This document shows, in pieces, positions 28,901-35,089 of a stretch of DNA of 64,000 nucleotides (positions are counted from its first letter, which is position 1; the number at the start of each line of letters is the position of its first letter). This DNA is from Aeromicrobium fastidiosum (GTDB lineage Bacteria > Actinomycetota > Actinomycetes > Propionibacteriales > Nocardioidaceae). Under the pieces are notes generated by a model. That model was not told the DNA's origin. It worked only from the letters and a program-made list of their open reading frames with translations, and ran no database searches. The translations under genes were made by a program, and so were the position numbers. The stretch is taken from assembly GCF_017876595.1 (NCBI RefSeq), contig NZ_JAGIOG010000001.1:62001-126000 (forward strand), given 5' to 3'.

Positions 28901-30199
28901 GGGCGACTCCCACGTGATCTTCTCGCCGGACGCCGGCACGAAGCCGGCCGTGACGGCCTGGCAGTAACGCGCCTCACCGGGCTGCGGTGCACCCGAGGGC
29001 GGGGACGTGTCGGCGGCGCCGCAGACGATCGTCGCCGTCGCCTGCTCGGTGATGAGATCCTGCAGCTGCTGGGCGGGCGAGTAGAGGTCGGTCAGGGAGA
29101 GGTCGACGAGCGGGAACTGCTGGTCGACCGAGGCCTCGACCGACTGCACGGCGCTGGCGTACTGCGTGAAGCCCGACATGGCCTGCACGCGCGTCAGCGA
29201 CGTGAGGTCCTTGAGGGTGGCCGAGCGGTCGACGACCGGCGCGGCGTACGTCGGCTGGGTCTCCCCGTCCTTGACCTTCGCGCGGGTGCCGACCTTGACG
29301 GTGCCGGTCGCGGAGTCGTCCATCGACGTGCTGAGGTCGAGGTCGATCGCGATGTCGTCGGCACCGGGTGCCTGGGTCGTCTGGAAGAGCTCGGACGCGG
29401 CGCTGAACTCGAGGTCCTCGGTCGTGATCTGACCGCGACCGTTGGGATCGCGCAGCGACAGGACCGTCGAGCTGTCGACCTTGGCCTCGCCCGAGCCGTC
29501 GAGCTGGATGAATCCGTCGACCGCCGTGAAGTCGGGGACGTCGACCTTCTCGGGACCGCCGTCCTTCTTGCCGGCTTCGCGCGACCACACGTGGGTCGTG
29601 AGCTCGGACGTGCCGACGACGGCGAAGTTGCGCAGGGCGAGCTTCTCGTCGGGGTCATAGCGGAAGCGGATCGTGCCGTCGAGCGAGGCGGCCAGGTCGC
29701 CACCGAGCCTCGCGGTGCCGAACTCCAGCTCGTCCTTCTGATAGGTCATGGCGGTCTTGCGCGAGGCCTTCAGCGACACCTTCATGGTCCACTCGCGGCT
29801 GTTGGCCGGGGCACCGGGCAGACGGTCCTTCGCGTCGACCTCCTCGACGACGAGCGGGCCGTCCTTCGGGAACGCCTCGTCGATCGTGTCGAGCGTCGTG
29901 TCGCCCTTGGCACTGAGCGCGTCGGTGACCAGTGTGCCGATCACGGTGTCGAGCGACAGCAGGTCACGCACCGAGGTGTCCGTCAGCGGCAGGTCGTCCG
30001 ACAGCGCCGGCTGCTCGGCGGCGCCCGCGAGGGCACCGCCGAGCTTGATCAGACCGATGCGGACGTCCCGCACGTCGTCGGGCTCCCCCGCCGCCACGGC
30101 CGGTGACGGCCCCATCAGCGGGACGAGCAGCGACAGGGCGGCCACCGAGGCGATCCCTGCGGTGCGGCGGGTGGTGAAGACGAGCGGCCGCAGCGACAT
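19955..30199 (-). CDS. Giant secreted RTX calcium-binding protein (3,414 residues)
   Basis: One unbroken 10.2-kb frame. Residues 1-37 are a Sec signal peptide ending in PAVAAG. Residues 38 to about 2040 are a non-RTX region of repeating beta/helix modules (for example FPLVDLSLTDLY and FPLVDLRPTDIS about 500-600 residues apart) with EF-hand-like loops DPNGRGQITTED (near 250) and DPNGDGKIYTDEF (near 1855). From about 2046 to 3290 it is built of GGxGxDxLxG calcium-binding nonapeptides, in several super-repeats of roughly 110-130 residues punctuated by GDNARL or GDNGR. The last 120 residues are non-repetitive. It has no sortase or T1SS partner here; adhesin or surface-layer-like roles are inferences. 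AAAGGAA 7 bases before ATG 30199 is a good ribosome binding site. The Ig-like gene lies 30 bases upstream in the same operon. Confidence 0.88.
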   Translation of the reverse strand: MSLRPLVFTTRRTAGIASVAALSLLVPLMGPSPAVAAGEPDDVRDVRIGLIKLGGALAGAAEQPALSDDLPLTDTSVRDLLSLDTVIGTLVTDALSAKGDTTLDTIDEAFPKDGPLVVEEVDAKDRLPGAPANSREWTMKVSLKASRKTAMTYQKDELEFGTARLGGDLAASLDGTIRFRYDPDEKLALRNFAVVGTSELTTHVWSREAGKKDGGPEKVDVPDFTAVDGFIQLDGSGEAKVDSSTVLSLRDPNGRGQITTEDLEFSAASELFQTTQAPGADDIAIDLDLSTSMDDSATGTVKVGTRAKVKDGETQPTYAAPVVDRSATLKDLTSLTRVQAMSGFTQYASAVQSVEASVDQQFPLVDLSLTDLYSPAQQLQDLITEQATATIVCGAADTSPPSGAPQPGEARYCQAVTAGFVPASGEKITWESPDKGVDIAADSTGRTGTVGTSPTKNVKVTGGDGFPTLRVTFTSEDGKERVARSAVRSIQALGDAIKQLGLDGEVVYDPTKQALEIKVRDDEDDDKGGTYPTGGNGNLAPLTGLTGLCQAIKGSNPRLCSPTGEQPNGTVVVPQEGEATVKVGSRTFDADFGIGLVKPTPAVEGQPVQADPTYYLVPGDDGRVYEIDDASASLGTDAKLGARIGFLSVDVDVTSYSVSQSGKAASVKVPTSTVPLPSKGEIDDAVTLSDLLDPSLKATLQRGLTAKADLTVKDTAQDSSGKRPIGADGTVKAEWTSLLTGSLPKVETGGGFDKLRLLDIVPARQATMGDGSADGVIQDPTADFLKQFGLTSGMTAAERTVTRPLYDLGTTEASSVVCTQFVVSSPTKLECQQGPLSKAGVVGKGHPYVIEGDPDALRDVVMEDLAGVLNSFTTAGPEVGADKTFPLVDLRPTDISAARDSLGATIRAIQDTIDAGELAKQQSVSSLQSFRSTFEKQLKGSVEGEDVAVPGSAKIGFALKGNRLELETSLDTTGTRDATMKVATGNSEVKVYSSTADDKDVPATLPVDVESGATFALGIDLADASSQVRGDTAVTEKITKISGDADRMANVRKTLGAKATDYGSARVTSGPDSDVRVGIDVQAATGADGTKDDWSDLAALPQKLTQKRSVAGSGLACVDGSGKDPKIAACLRLPIDSTPAIATVEVDLAADQSSGGKGGSVAAKPIAYRFLAEGLSKLNLTLADALDGDLAGTEDGPLSLPVVGIDLDGSADVPKDVETYVSAVRSKLSPVEKAVAETASITDLDTELAKAITAVSTQLGAGTNKITTSNKAFVYLCAGGVVCDPKTKKVSDIQQISVPVTLEGALGEKDVPFRAGPAGSTIITDRSARAEATWKLDVTVGIGRGTGPFVKLPAVDPAKPLLDIDLTARLQKNSTTACHEWSRSDEWKTKVGDGSGSGLSNLSVSDYSAGSDNRCIDAFVGKFPSVLVDRPKSDGTAGTFLKTSIAVDVEAPAGTTDGIVYAPTLADKVPAFTTTATGTGGLSTYFESFASKAGFFDVLGTIDQVWKDGVYEDVKYGLLRLDVGTLNKAVFPGFKKALAWTAPLNPVVEQLSKPIPVVTNLSELVGQGPTSLLTLLQKKNTPINLIVNLLQMQNVIAGEPDEKAVDLVEIGGSGLQGFKVEPYKQGLGTKCTEKGTANGKPFKRVTDGKVSPGKVTSGRCKPGTITKLKQLKDGKEPEKDPAGLKIDKTITRTPYLSLPSVSLPVLQDTSQIFGLLQDTGDATMLYVDLGHAGVAGSITRKFGPFAVGPIPLTASIGGTVTLDGRFAFGFDTRGLSRKIEALDTGSIAGFDALYADGKKLSVFSDGFYIDDLEKGVDVPEIKLSFMVQAGAAISIGIVEAGISGGATLDLSLDAFDPNGDGKIYTDEFAAASNGPGCAFNVSSGISFFLQFYFAIEFVFYTFQKQFDIVRSPRYSLFDFNCKPETPVLAVKGTLDGKESLVLTMGDIADSKRNGFKGDVAEKYTVRQVGVPDSKGDVLMQVTAFNLTQNYVVPKGTPVVANAGTGSDTVRLYAMPAVTTDADGDPVLLGPADDGYVPPTFDSRAVISGGLAADTIETSDGDDIVDGDEGNDTIRGGGGDDTLRGGTDADQVDGGQGTDTLEGGAGDDRVNGGAGADDVRGDDGDDSLEGGVGASRLAMFDVTSANDIRPLLDAGDLVVGGNGADTINGGDGSDVVVGGAYSGKAAFTAKDKVTVDAQDADKKLLRVDVNDIATVALPSDEQVRTQCADPGEDGETGPDVVSGGADRDIVIGGAGGDDMSGGAGADTLCGRGGDDLLQGDGSAVELDEQGDDLIGGGPGRDRIYGAGGRDTLRGGADDDLIRGGVANDDLAGGAGSDLLLGESGTDTVMGDAAAGETAIEAVTADSDPKASGRLIACSMSSSVVGGRIDLDGDLSGTNVTGDTGQLEGMSVETGLVQAPNGGTYTGIVGDIVFIDGKVDVNGDGKIQARTSSALGDTGSVPLAGITGAMGNGDCILGGDEVDTTLDGGVGADYLDAGAGDDTGVRGGDGDDLVRGGAGDDTVLGDAGDDLVAGDGGADILYGNADADVLRGGSGKDLLAGGSSTADATDGADEVLGDGQDDVVLGGNATLSRTAIAETAISGTGVTLLDTPSAKGLDDKVYGGAGNDWVFAQDGDDEAYGGPGTDVVEGGPGADLVRGDDQADLLVGGSSTTGAVTTDRTATGVPDGGDTVVGDQGVDGADGSDVMVGDNARLQLSTDVRERWKRVRSDVEVELFDEAGASAPDADVSGADTLVGDGEADLVFGQGGNDTVRAGSGDDAVEGGAGADDVSGNAGNDALLGGSWTAGTADAGDDLKGGDGDDVLLGDNGRSADLYQLFVQLHDAPAAGKAPAAGTSGGDTLAGGAGDDRLFGQSGGDTIVGDAGVDALEGGEGRDVMDGGAGDDTLTGGSSSGDGRIVPDRSGAGQLDTGDVLTGGTGDDVVAGDNARLDTTGGTRADGTSLRSVLLFDLATARQKAPGGSSGDDVVTAGEGRDLVFGQGGGDSLAGGLGDDYLEGNDGADALDGGTGEDDLVGGGSSRTGAVITTSGPVVDRLLTAPGKLTDVSASGLLDGNDTLTGGDERDVLLGDNGRITRGGPPAVLSGGASGPHTVRKVAMADKQPGVWSGSDQLSGGSGDDDLYGQFDNTRTRRPGQAFAGLPSVPGDVLLGGLGDDALIGDQGVDVPTPAKSLGSVNRTLKDKKSFVREFVRPRGSLVRVVTMTHSRQGGDDVILGEGGSDSIHAGAGKDVVNAGADGDVVFGADGADALWGGTGHDRVFGGEGRDLLDIKRRGSHSALWRAVAPVEDTDTRRRTTNGSDLLYGGSGADGLQADEGDRSRTRKGQGDRLIDWSSRASAFKVCRTGRGTGKVMDEPSSSMSSTLRELARASGSVGSAELALPVRERITKYPGRPGFVCER
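20340..24080 (-). repeat. RTX nonapeptide coding repeats with super-repeats
   Basis: About 3.7 kb of imperfect tandem repeats coding GGxGxDxLxG. A higher-order unit recurs: a GDNARL/GDNGR marker, 30-40 non-repetitive residues, a run of nonapeptides that includes LVFGQGG or a variant, then a GGSS spacer. Four full units and one partial unit are visible (approximate markers near 22435, 22075, 21725, 21365 and 20940). Confidence 0.8.
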
Positions 30200-30229
30200 C
30201 GCGGGATTCCTTTGGTGGAGGTGGAGGTG

Positions 30230-32017
30230 TCAGCGGGTCTTGAGGGCGTTCGAGCGGTCGGTGAGCGACTTCGACGTCGAGCGGACCACGGCGACGTACG
30301 TCGTCTTCTTGCTGCGGTTGCGATCGCGAACCTTGAAGGCGGCCGTTCCCTTGCTGTTGACCTTGCGGCTCGAGACCAGCTTCTCCACGCCCTTGACGAC
30401 GCGGTAGAGGTCGACGCGGGCACCCGAGGCGACCTTGCCCGTGGTGACCGTCATGCGATCGGCGCTGGTCGTGCTCTTGGCCTTGGCCAGTCGTGCACGG
30501 ACGCCCGCGCCGAACGCTGCGGTGCCGGTCAGCTCGCGGCGGCGGTTGCCGTCGGACACCTCGGCGGTGATGACGGCGCGACCACGACGGGTTCCGATGA
30601 AGCTGTAGGTGGCCTCGCCCAGCGCGTTGGTCGTGCGGGTCGCGACGACGTCGCCGTTGGTCGCGTCGGGGCCGAAGCGCAGGAACCGCACCTGGTAGCC
30701 CTCGATCGGGTTGCCCTGCTGGTCGACGGCGCGCACGGTCTGCGTGACGGCGGTGCCGACGCGCACGGTGTCGGACACCGACGAGCCCATCGAGAACGAG
30801 GACGCGTTGAACGAGATCTCGTAGGTCGAGGAGCGCAGCGAGCCGCTGACGGGCTTGTCAGTCTTCGGCAGCGGCGCGCTGTTCGCGTCGTAGACCGTCG
30901 AGGGTGCCTCTTCCCAGGTGCCGGTCAGGTCGATGTAGCCGGCCTTGAGGAGCGTGATCGCGACGTCGCCGAAGGTGTCGAAGTTGGACACGACGTCCTC
31001 GGTGTCGGCGTCGACGTCGAACTCGCCGACGTTGCCCGGGAACGTCAGTCCGATCTCGGCACCCGCGACGGGGTTGCCGAACTGGTCGAGGCCGAAGACG
31101 TCGAAGAACGTCCGGTTGCCGGCCAGCGTCGGGTTGACCGGTCCGTCCTGCTCGCCCGCGGGCGAGAGGCGCACGGCCACCTGGCCGTTGAGCGGGTCGG
31201 CGGTCGACCACGTGGCCGTGCCGCTGCCGACCGGTCCGCCGGCGACCGTGACCGACGCCGCGACCTTGCCGTCGTCGTCGAAGCCGCCGTCGCGGGCGAT
31301 GCCGATGTCGAAGGGGATCTCGCCCTGGCTGTCGGTCACGGCGGTGAGCGTCGTGCCGTCCTGCTCGAGGTTGCCGACCAGGGCGCCCTCGGCGGTCGAC
31401 ACGTCGTCGCCCGTCGTGAAGAAGCCGTGGTCGACCGTGAGCGTGAAGACCTGGCCGGCGATCGGGTCGCCGTTGGGGTCCTCGATCGTGACGGTGCCGT
31501 CCTGCGCCTCGCCCGGCTTGGCCGCGGCGAGGCCGTCGACGGAGGTCGTGCTGCCTGAGGGGGCGGTGTTGCCGACGGTGAAGGTCTGCAGCGTCTTCTC
31601 TGCGACGGCGTCATCACCGTTGGTGTCCGCGTTGATCGACGCCTTCAGGCTGTAGGTGCCGGGGCCCTGACCGATCGGCATGACGACCTCGAAGCGGCCG
31701 GCGCGGTCGGTGGGCTGGACGTCATCACCGGTGGCGGGGACCGTCACGGAGCTGCTCGAGCCGAACGGCGTGAAGGTCCACGAGTAGCTGAGGTCCTGCT
31801 CGTCCTTCGCGTCGACCTTGGCCCCGTTCCGCACGGTCTGCACGAAGACGTCGCCGGCGGCGTAGTCGGACGGCTGGAAGAAGTCGCCGTCCTGCGACAG
31901 AGCCAGCAGGTCGAAGCCGACCGGCGCGGCCGAGGCGGGGGCGTACGTCATGGCGGTGGTGGCGAGTGCGCCGACCACCCCGAGTGCGAGCGCGCGAGTG
32001 ATCTGGGCGGTGTTCAC
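30230..32017 (-). CDS. Secreted protein with bacterial Ig-like domains
   Basis: A 595-residue exported protein. Residues 1-30 are a signal peptide (ALALGVVGALATTAM, cleavage after ASAAP). The rest is all-beta, with repeated Ig-like/Big_1-type features: DPNGDPIAGQVFTLTV, DQFGNPVAGAEIGLTF and DQQGNPIEGYQVRFLRF, each the start of an invasin/intimin-like domain. The C-terminal 100 residues are basic (AKAKSTTSADRMTV to SNALKTR) and may bind cell-wall polymers. GTG 32017 has GGGAGAA 7 bases upstream. It precedes the giant RTX gene in an operon, so the two probably work together at the cell surface. Confidence 0.8.
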   Translation of the reverse strand: MNTAQITRALALGVVGALATTAMTYAPASAAPVGFDLLALSQDGDFFQPSDYAAGDVFVQTVRNGAKVDAKDEQDLSYSWTFTPFGSSSSVTVPATGDDVQPTDRAGRFEVVMPIGQGPGTYSLKASINADTNGDDAVAEKTLQTFTVGNTAPSGSTTSVDGLAAAKPGEAQDGTVTIEDPNGDPIAGQVFTLTVDHGFFTTGDDVSTAEGALVGNLEQDGTTLTAVTDSQGEIPFDIGIARDGGFDDDGKVAASVTVAGGPVGSGTATWSTADPLNGQVAVRLSPAGEQDGPVNPTLAGNRTFFDVFGLDQFGNPVAGAEIGLTFPGNVGEFDVDADTEDVVSNFDTFGDVAITLLKAGYIDLTGTWEEAPSTVYDANSAPLPKTDKPVSGSLRSSTYEISFNASSFSMGSSVSDTVRVGTAVTQTVRAVDQQGNPIEGYQVRFLRFGPDATNGDVVATRTTNALGEATYSFIGTRRGRAVITAEVSDGNRRRELTGTAAFGAGVRARLAKAKSTTSADRMTVTTGKVASGARVDLYRVVKGVEKLVSSRKVNSKGTAAFKVRDRNRSKKTTYVAVVRSTSKSLTDRSNALKTR

Positions 32018-32154
32018 GATGATGTTCTCCCTATGACGGGAGAAGCTCCCGAGTGATGGGACCACCCGGCCAGGGACCTCACCGGCGGCTGATGGACTCC
32101 CGAACACCCTGCCCCGACTCACCGATCCCCTCGGTGGTACCGGGTCAGCGTATC
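32018..32154 (-). promoter_or_regulatory. Structured leader that can sequester the ribosome binding site
   Basis: Read on the minus strand. The ribosome binding site GGGAGAA (32031-32025) is exactly complementary to TTCTCCC (32044-32038) across a 6-base loop. The same TTCTCCC is also part of a perfect competing hairpin CGGGAG-CTT-CTCCCG (32051-32037). Upstream are helices ACCCGG/CCGGGT (32145-32140 with 32069-32064), CACCGA/TCGGTG (32136-32120) and CAGGG/CCCTG (32111-32107 with 32075-32071). This is the layout of a riboswitch with a translational switch. GAGTCCATCAGC inside it recalls part of the c-di-AMP aptamer, but no family match is claimed. Confidence 0.5.
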
Positions 32155-32160
32155 CAGACA

Positions 32161-32189
32161 AAAGTACGATTCCGCCCAATTCCTGAGAA
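32161..32189 (-). promoter_or_regulatory. Candidate promoter of the surface-protein operon
   Basis: TTCTCA (-35) and TACTTT (-10, 32166-32161) spaced by 17 bases on the minus strand, in a stretch that is AT-rich compared with its surroundings. Transcription would start near 32154, just before the structured leader. Confidence 0.4.
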
Positions 32190-32232
32190 TGCGATGAAAG
32201 ATCATCCGAAGTGACTAGGGGGGTACATTCCG

Positions 32233-33945
32233 ATGGCTCACGTCGCCGATGTGGTCCCGGTCCGAGGAGGTCAGATGGTGCGCGTCTCGCTGTCGCGCCT
32301 GCCCGACGACGGCGTCCTCGTCGTCGACGGAGACGCTGGTGAGCACCGGCTGGCAACGGTCGATCTCGCGGAATTCGTGGCGGAGCGAGAGGTCGACCGA
32401 CCGCGCTGGGTCTGGGACGACACGGCCCGCTGGTACCCCGGTCTGCTGGCCGCCGGGGTGCGCGTCGAGCGGTGCCACGACCTGCGGCTGTGCCACCGGC
32501 TGCTGCGCCGAGCACCCGCTGTCGATCCATCCCTGCTCGACGGCGAGCAGTCGGCGCTGTGGGACGTGCTGGGCCCGCGTGAGGCCACGGCTCCTGCGCT
32601 GTTCGCGGTCGACGAGCCGTCCGAGCACCTGCGCGCCGACGTCGAGGACGCCCGGCAGCTCGCCGCCGTCGCGGCATCCGCCGAGCCGTCGCGCCTGAAC
32701 CTGTTGCTCGCCGCCGAGTCGTCAGGGGCCCTGGTCGCGGCCGAGATGACGTTCGCCGGCGTGCCGTGGCGGGCCGAGGTGCACGACCGCCTGCTCACCG
32801 AGCTGCTGGGTCCGCGCCCGCTGCGCGGCATGCGACCGCGCCTGCTCGAGGCCCTCGCGGCGGACGTCCGGCAGGCCCTGCAATCCCCCGGGCTCAATCC
32901 CGACTCCCGACCCGAGCTGCTCGCAGCGCTGCGCCGCTCGGGCATCGAGGTCGACGACACCCGGGCGTCCACCCTGCGTGCGGTGCCCCACCCCGCGATC
33001 GACGTGCTGCTGCGCTATCGGCAGCTCGCCCAGCTGGCCGCGACCAACGGCTGGGCCTGGAGCGACGAGTGGGTCAGCGACGGGCGTTTCAGGCCGGTCT
33101 ACCAGCCGGCCGGCTCGTCGACGGGGCGCTGGTCGTCCAACGGCGGCGGCGCCCTGTCGCTGCCGACCCAGGTGCGGGCCGCGGCGGTGGCCGACGACGG
33201 CTGGCGGCTCGTTGTCGCCGACGTCGCCCAGCTGGAACCCCGGGCGCTGGCCGGCATGAGCGGCGACCGCGCCCTGGCCTCCTCGGCTCGTGGCGCCGAT
33301 CTCTACCAGGCGATGGCCGACGACGGTGCCGTCGCCAGCCGCACCGAGGCCAAGCTGGGGCTGCTCGGCGCGATGTACGGGGCCACCAGCGGCGAGAGCG
33401 GACGCCTCGTGGCCGGCCTGACCCGGCGCTATCCCGCCGCCTTCGGACTGGTCGAGGACTCTGCCCGTGCCGGCGAGCGCGGCGAGGTGGTGCGGACGCT
33501 GCTGGGCCGCGGAGCGCCGCGTCTCGGCGAGACCGACGACGTCGATCCCGACGACCCGGCCGTCGATCCCGCCGGGCGGGCGCGTGACCGTCGCGCCTAC
33601 GGGCGCTTCACCCGCAACTTCGTGGTGCAGGGGACGGGCGCGGAGTGGGCGCTGTGCTGGATCGCCGATCTGCGCAATCGGCTCTGGCGCCTGGGCGGCG
33701 ACGGCCCGCTCAACGAACGGCCACACCTCGTGTTCTTCCTGCACGACGAGGTCGTCGTGCACACCCCGGCTGCGCTCGCCGACGAGGTCGTCGTCGAGAT
33801 GGAGCAGGCGGCCGCCACCGCGGCGGGGCTGGTGTTCCGCGACCTCGCGATCGACTTCCCGCTCACGACCTCGATCGTCCGGTCGTACGCCGATGCCGGC
33901 AAGGCAGGACGACGCTCGCCCGACGGCGACTCCACCCGGACGTGA
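32233..33945 (+). CDS. Bifunctional 3'-5' exonuclease/DNA polymerase (family A)
   Basis: A 570-residue family A polymerase that lacks the N-terminal 5' nuclease of PolA. The polymerase motifs are clear: motif A VVADVAQLEPRALAGMSGD, motif B RTEAKLGLLGAMYGATSGE (Arg, Lys, Tyr-Gly) and motif C HDEVVVH. The first 200 residues form a degenerate exonuclease-like domain. Such stand-alone actinobacterial proteins are a second, short PolA paralog, presumably for repair. Two starts are possible: ATG 32233 and ATG 32275; the latter has a perfect AGGAGG, the former suits the usual beta-strand at the family N-terminus. Confidence 0.85.
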   Translation: MAHVADVVPVRGGQMVRVSLSRLPDDGVLVVDGDAGEHRLATVDLAEFVAEREVDRPRWVWDDTARWYPGLLAAGVRVERCHDLRLCHRLLRRAPAVDPSLLDGEQSALWDVLGPREATAPALFAVDEPSEHLRADVEDARQLAAVAASAEPSRLNLLLAAESSGALVAAEMTFAGVPWRAEVHDRLLTELLGPRPLRGMRPRLLEALAADVRQALQSPGLNPDSRPELLAALRRSGIEVDDTRASTLRAVPHPAIDVLLRYRQLAQLAATNGWAWSDEWVSDGRFRPVYQPAGSSTGRWSSNGGGALSLPTQVRAAAVADDGWRLVVADVAQLEPRALAGMSGDRALASSARGADLYQAMADDGAVASRTEAKLGLLGAMYGATSGESGRLVAGLTRRYPAAFGLVEDSARAGERGEVVRTLLGRGAPRLGETDDVDPDDPAVDPAGRARDRRAYGRFTRNFVVQGTGAEWALCWIADLRNRLWRLGGDGPLNERPHLVFFLHDEVVVHTPAALADEVVVEMEQAAATAAGLVFRDLAIDFPLTTSIVRSYADAGKAGRRSPDGDSTRT

Positions 33946-33994
33946 AGAGGCGGGCCGATCCCGGTCTGCGTGAGTCCGGTGGCCCGCCATCTTC
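33944..33994 (+). terminator. Terminator-like hairpin after the polymerase gene
   Basis: GAAGAGGCGGGCC (33944-33956) pairs with GGCCCGCCATCTTC (33981-33994) with one bulged base. It begins at the stop codon. No T-tract. Confidence 0.6.
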
Positions 33995-34027
33995 GTGGTG
34001 CTGCGCACTGTTCGTCGCCGGTGTCCC

Positions 34028-34066
34028 GGTTCAAGCAGTGCACACCTGATGTACCCCGGTTGAACC
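34028..34066. repeat. GGTTCAA inverted repeat
   Basis: GGTTCAA (34028-34034) and TTGAACC (34060-34066), 25 bases apart, each preceded by CCC. They lie in the 304-base convergent gap 33946-34249. Possible protein site; no partner known. Confidence 0.3.
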
Positions 34067-34118
34067 TGAGCAAACCCTCACGTACAGCACATCCCCACCG
34101 AGCCGTGGTGATCCCGGC

Positions 34119-34233
34119 GGGGACGTCATCACGACCGCTGCGTCCCAGGTACTGAAGTGATGACGTCCGCGGTGGCGTCTCTGGGACGTCATCACAACAG
34201 TTTGCGCGTTACCGCAGGAGTGATGACGTCCCC
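34119..34233. repeat. Four copies of GACGTCATCAC in alternating orientation
   Basis: GGGGACGTCATCAC at 34119-34132, its complement GTGATGACGTCC at 34157-34168, GGGACGTCATCAC at 34183-34195 and GTGATGACGTCCCC at 34220-34233. They form two tandem hairpins with about 24-base loops in the gap between the convergent polymerase and membrane protein genes. Likely terminators, though the doubling is odd. Confidence 0.65.
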
Positions 34234-34249
34234 GCGACGTCGCCGGCGA

Positions 34250-35002
34250 TCAGTGACGGACGGCCCGGTCGACCCGGTTGTGGTAGCGGTGACCCAGCAG
34301 GCCACCGAGGATCGCCGACACCAACGTGACGGCGATGACGGCCAGACCAGCCACGATCGCGCCCGTGGTGATCTCGTCGGTCGAGAACGGGATGCGCGGC
34401 AGGTCGACCCGGCTCAGCACGTCGTAGTCGTCGCCGAAGACCGCACCGAGCACGACCGCGACGATCGAGACCACGAGTCCGAGCACCCACACGCCGACAC
34501 CCTGGCGGGCACCGTCGAAGCGCGACATGCGACCGGCGACGTACCCTCCGGCGTAGTAGGCGAGGGCGAGGATGACCAGCAGCACGACGGCGGTCGAGAC
34601 GCCGATCGTCCCGGCCTGTCGCTCGGCCTCCGTCTGGGTGACCTCGATCGAGGAGTTGACGGCGGTCAGCACGGCACCGACGATTCCGGCGAGCAGGATC
34701 GCGACGCCGATGGCCACGATCCAGCCGAAGAACGCGGCACCGATGTTGAGGCCACCGAACTTGTCGCGGGCGTGGGCGTCGTCAACGACGACCGCGCCGG
34801 CCGGCACGGCCGACGTGGCGGGGGCAACGGGCTCACGTCCGTCGTCCACGCGCTCGTCCTGCAGGCGGTCTGCCGGCACCCGCTCGTCGTGCAGGCGGTC
34901 ACGGTCGTGGACACGCTCGACGGGGGTCACGCCCTCGATGCGGGTCGCGTCGGGTGCGGCGGCGTACGTGCCGTCCGGGCTGTTGTCGGCGTGCTTGGCC
35001 AT
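34250..35002 (-). CDS. Membrane protein with a charged N-terminal repeat region
   Basis: A 250-residue protein. Residues 1-80 are hydrophilic with a degenerate repeat of Asp-Arg/His-Asp-Glu-Arg units (RVHDRDRLHDERV, DRLQDERVDD). Residues 95-250 contain four TMs (about 100-122, 140-160, 178-200 and 215-240) with a GGYVAGRMSRFDGARQG loop, a tetraspan pattern common in small actinobacterial membrane proteins. AAGGAGA 7 bases before ATG 35002 supports the start. Function unknown. Confidence 0.7.
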   Translation of the reverse strand: MAKHADNSPDGTYAAAPDATRIEGVTPVERVHDRDRLHDERVPADRLQDERVDDGREPVAPATSAVPAGAVVVDDAHARDKFGGLNIGAAFFGWIVAIGVAILLAGIVGAVLTAVNSSIEVTQTEAERQAGTIGVSTAVVLLVILALAYYAGGYVAGRMSRFDGARQGVGVWVLGLVVSIVAVVLGAVFGDDYDVLSRVDLPRIPFSTDEITTGAIVAGLAVIAVTLVSAILGGLLGHRYHNRVDRAVRH

Positions 35003-35089
35003 GACGATCTCCTTCGTGGTGCCGCAGGTCCTGGCGACCCGCGACCGCCCCGGGTACCCGCCGCGCACTCCCCCAAACCACAGCCGCCG

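Noticed and set aside
25007..30106. A 1,699-codon open frame antisense to the giant RTX gene
   Set aside because: Its composition (Arg, Gly, Leu, Val, Asp with no domain) is that of a shadow of a GC-rich gene; the opposite strand has signal peptide, motifs and ribosome binding site.
19955..30199. Type I secretion of the RTX protein
   Set aside because: It has a Sec signal peptide and no HlyB/HlyD-like genes are in the window.
32018..32154. Assigning the leader of the Ig-like gene to the c-di-AMP class
   Set aside because: Only one conserved block resembles ydaO and the spacing and length do not fit; kept as an unassigned structured leader.
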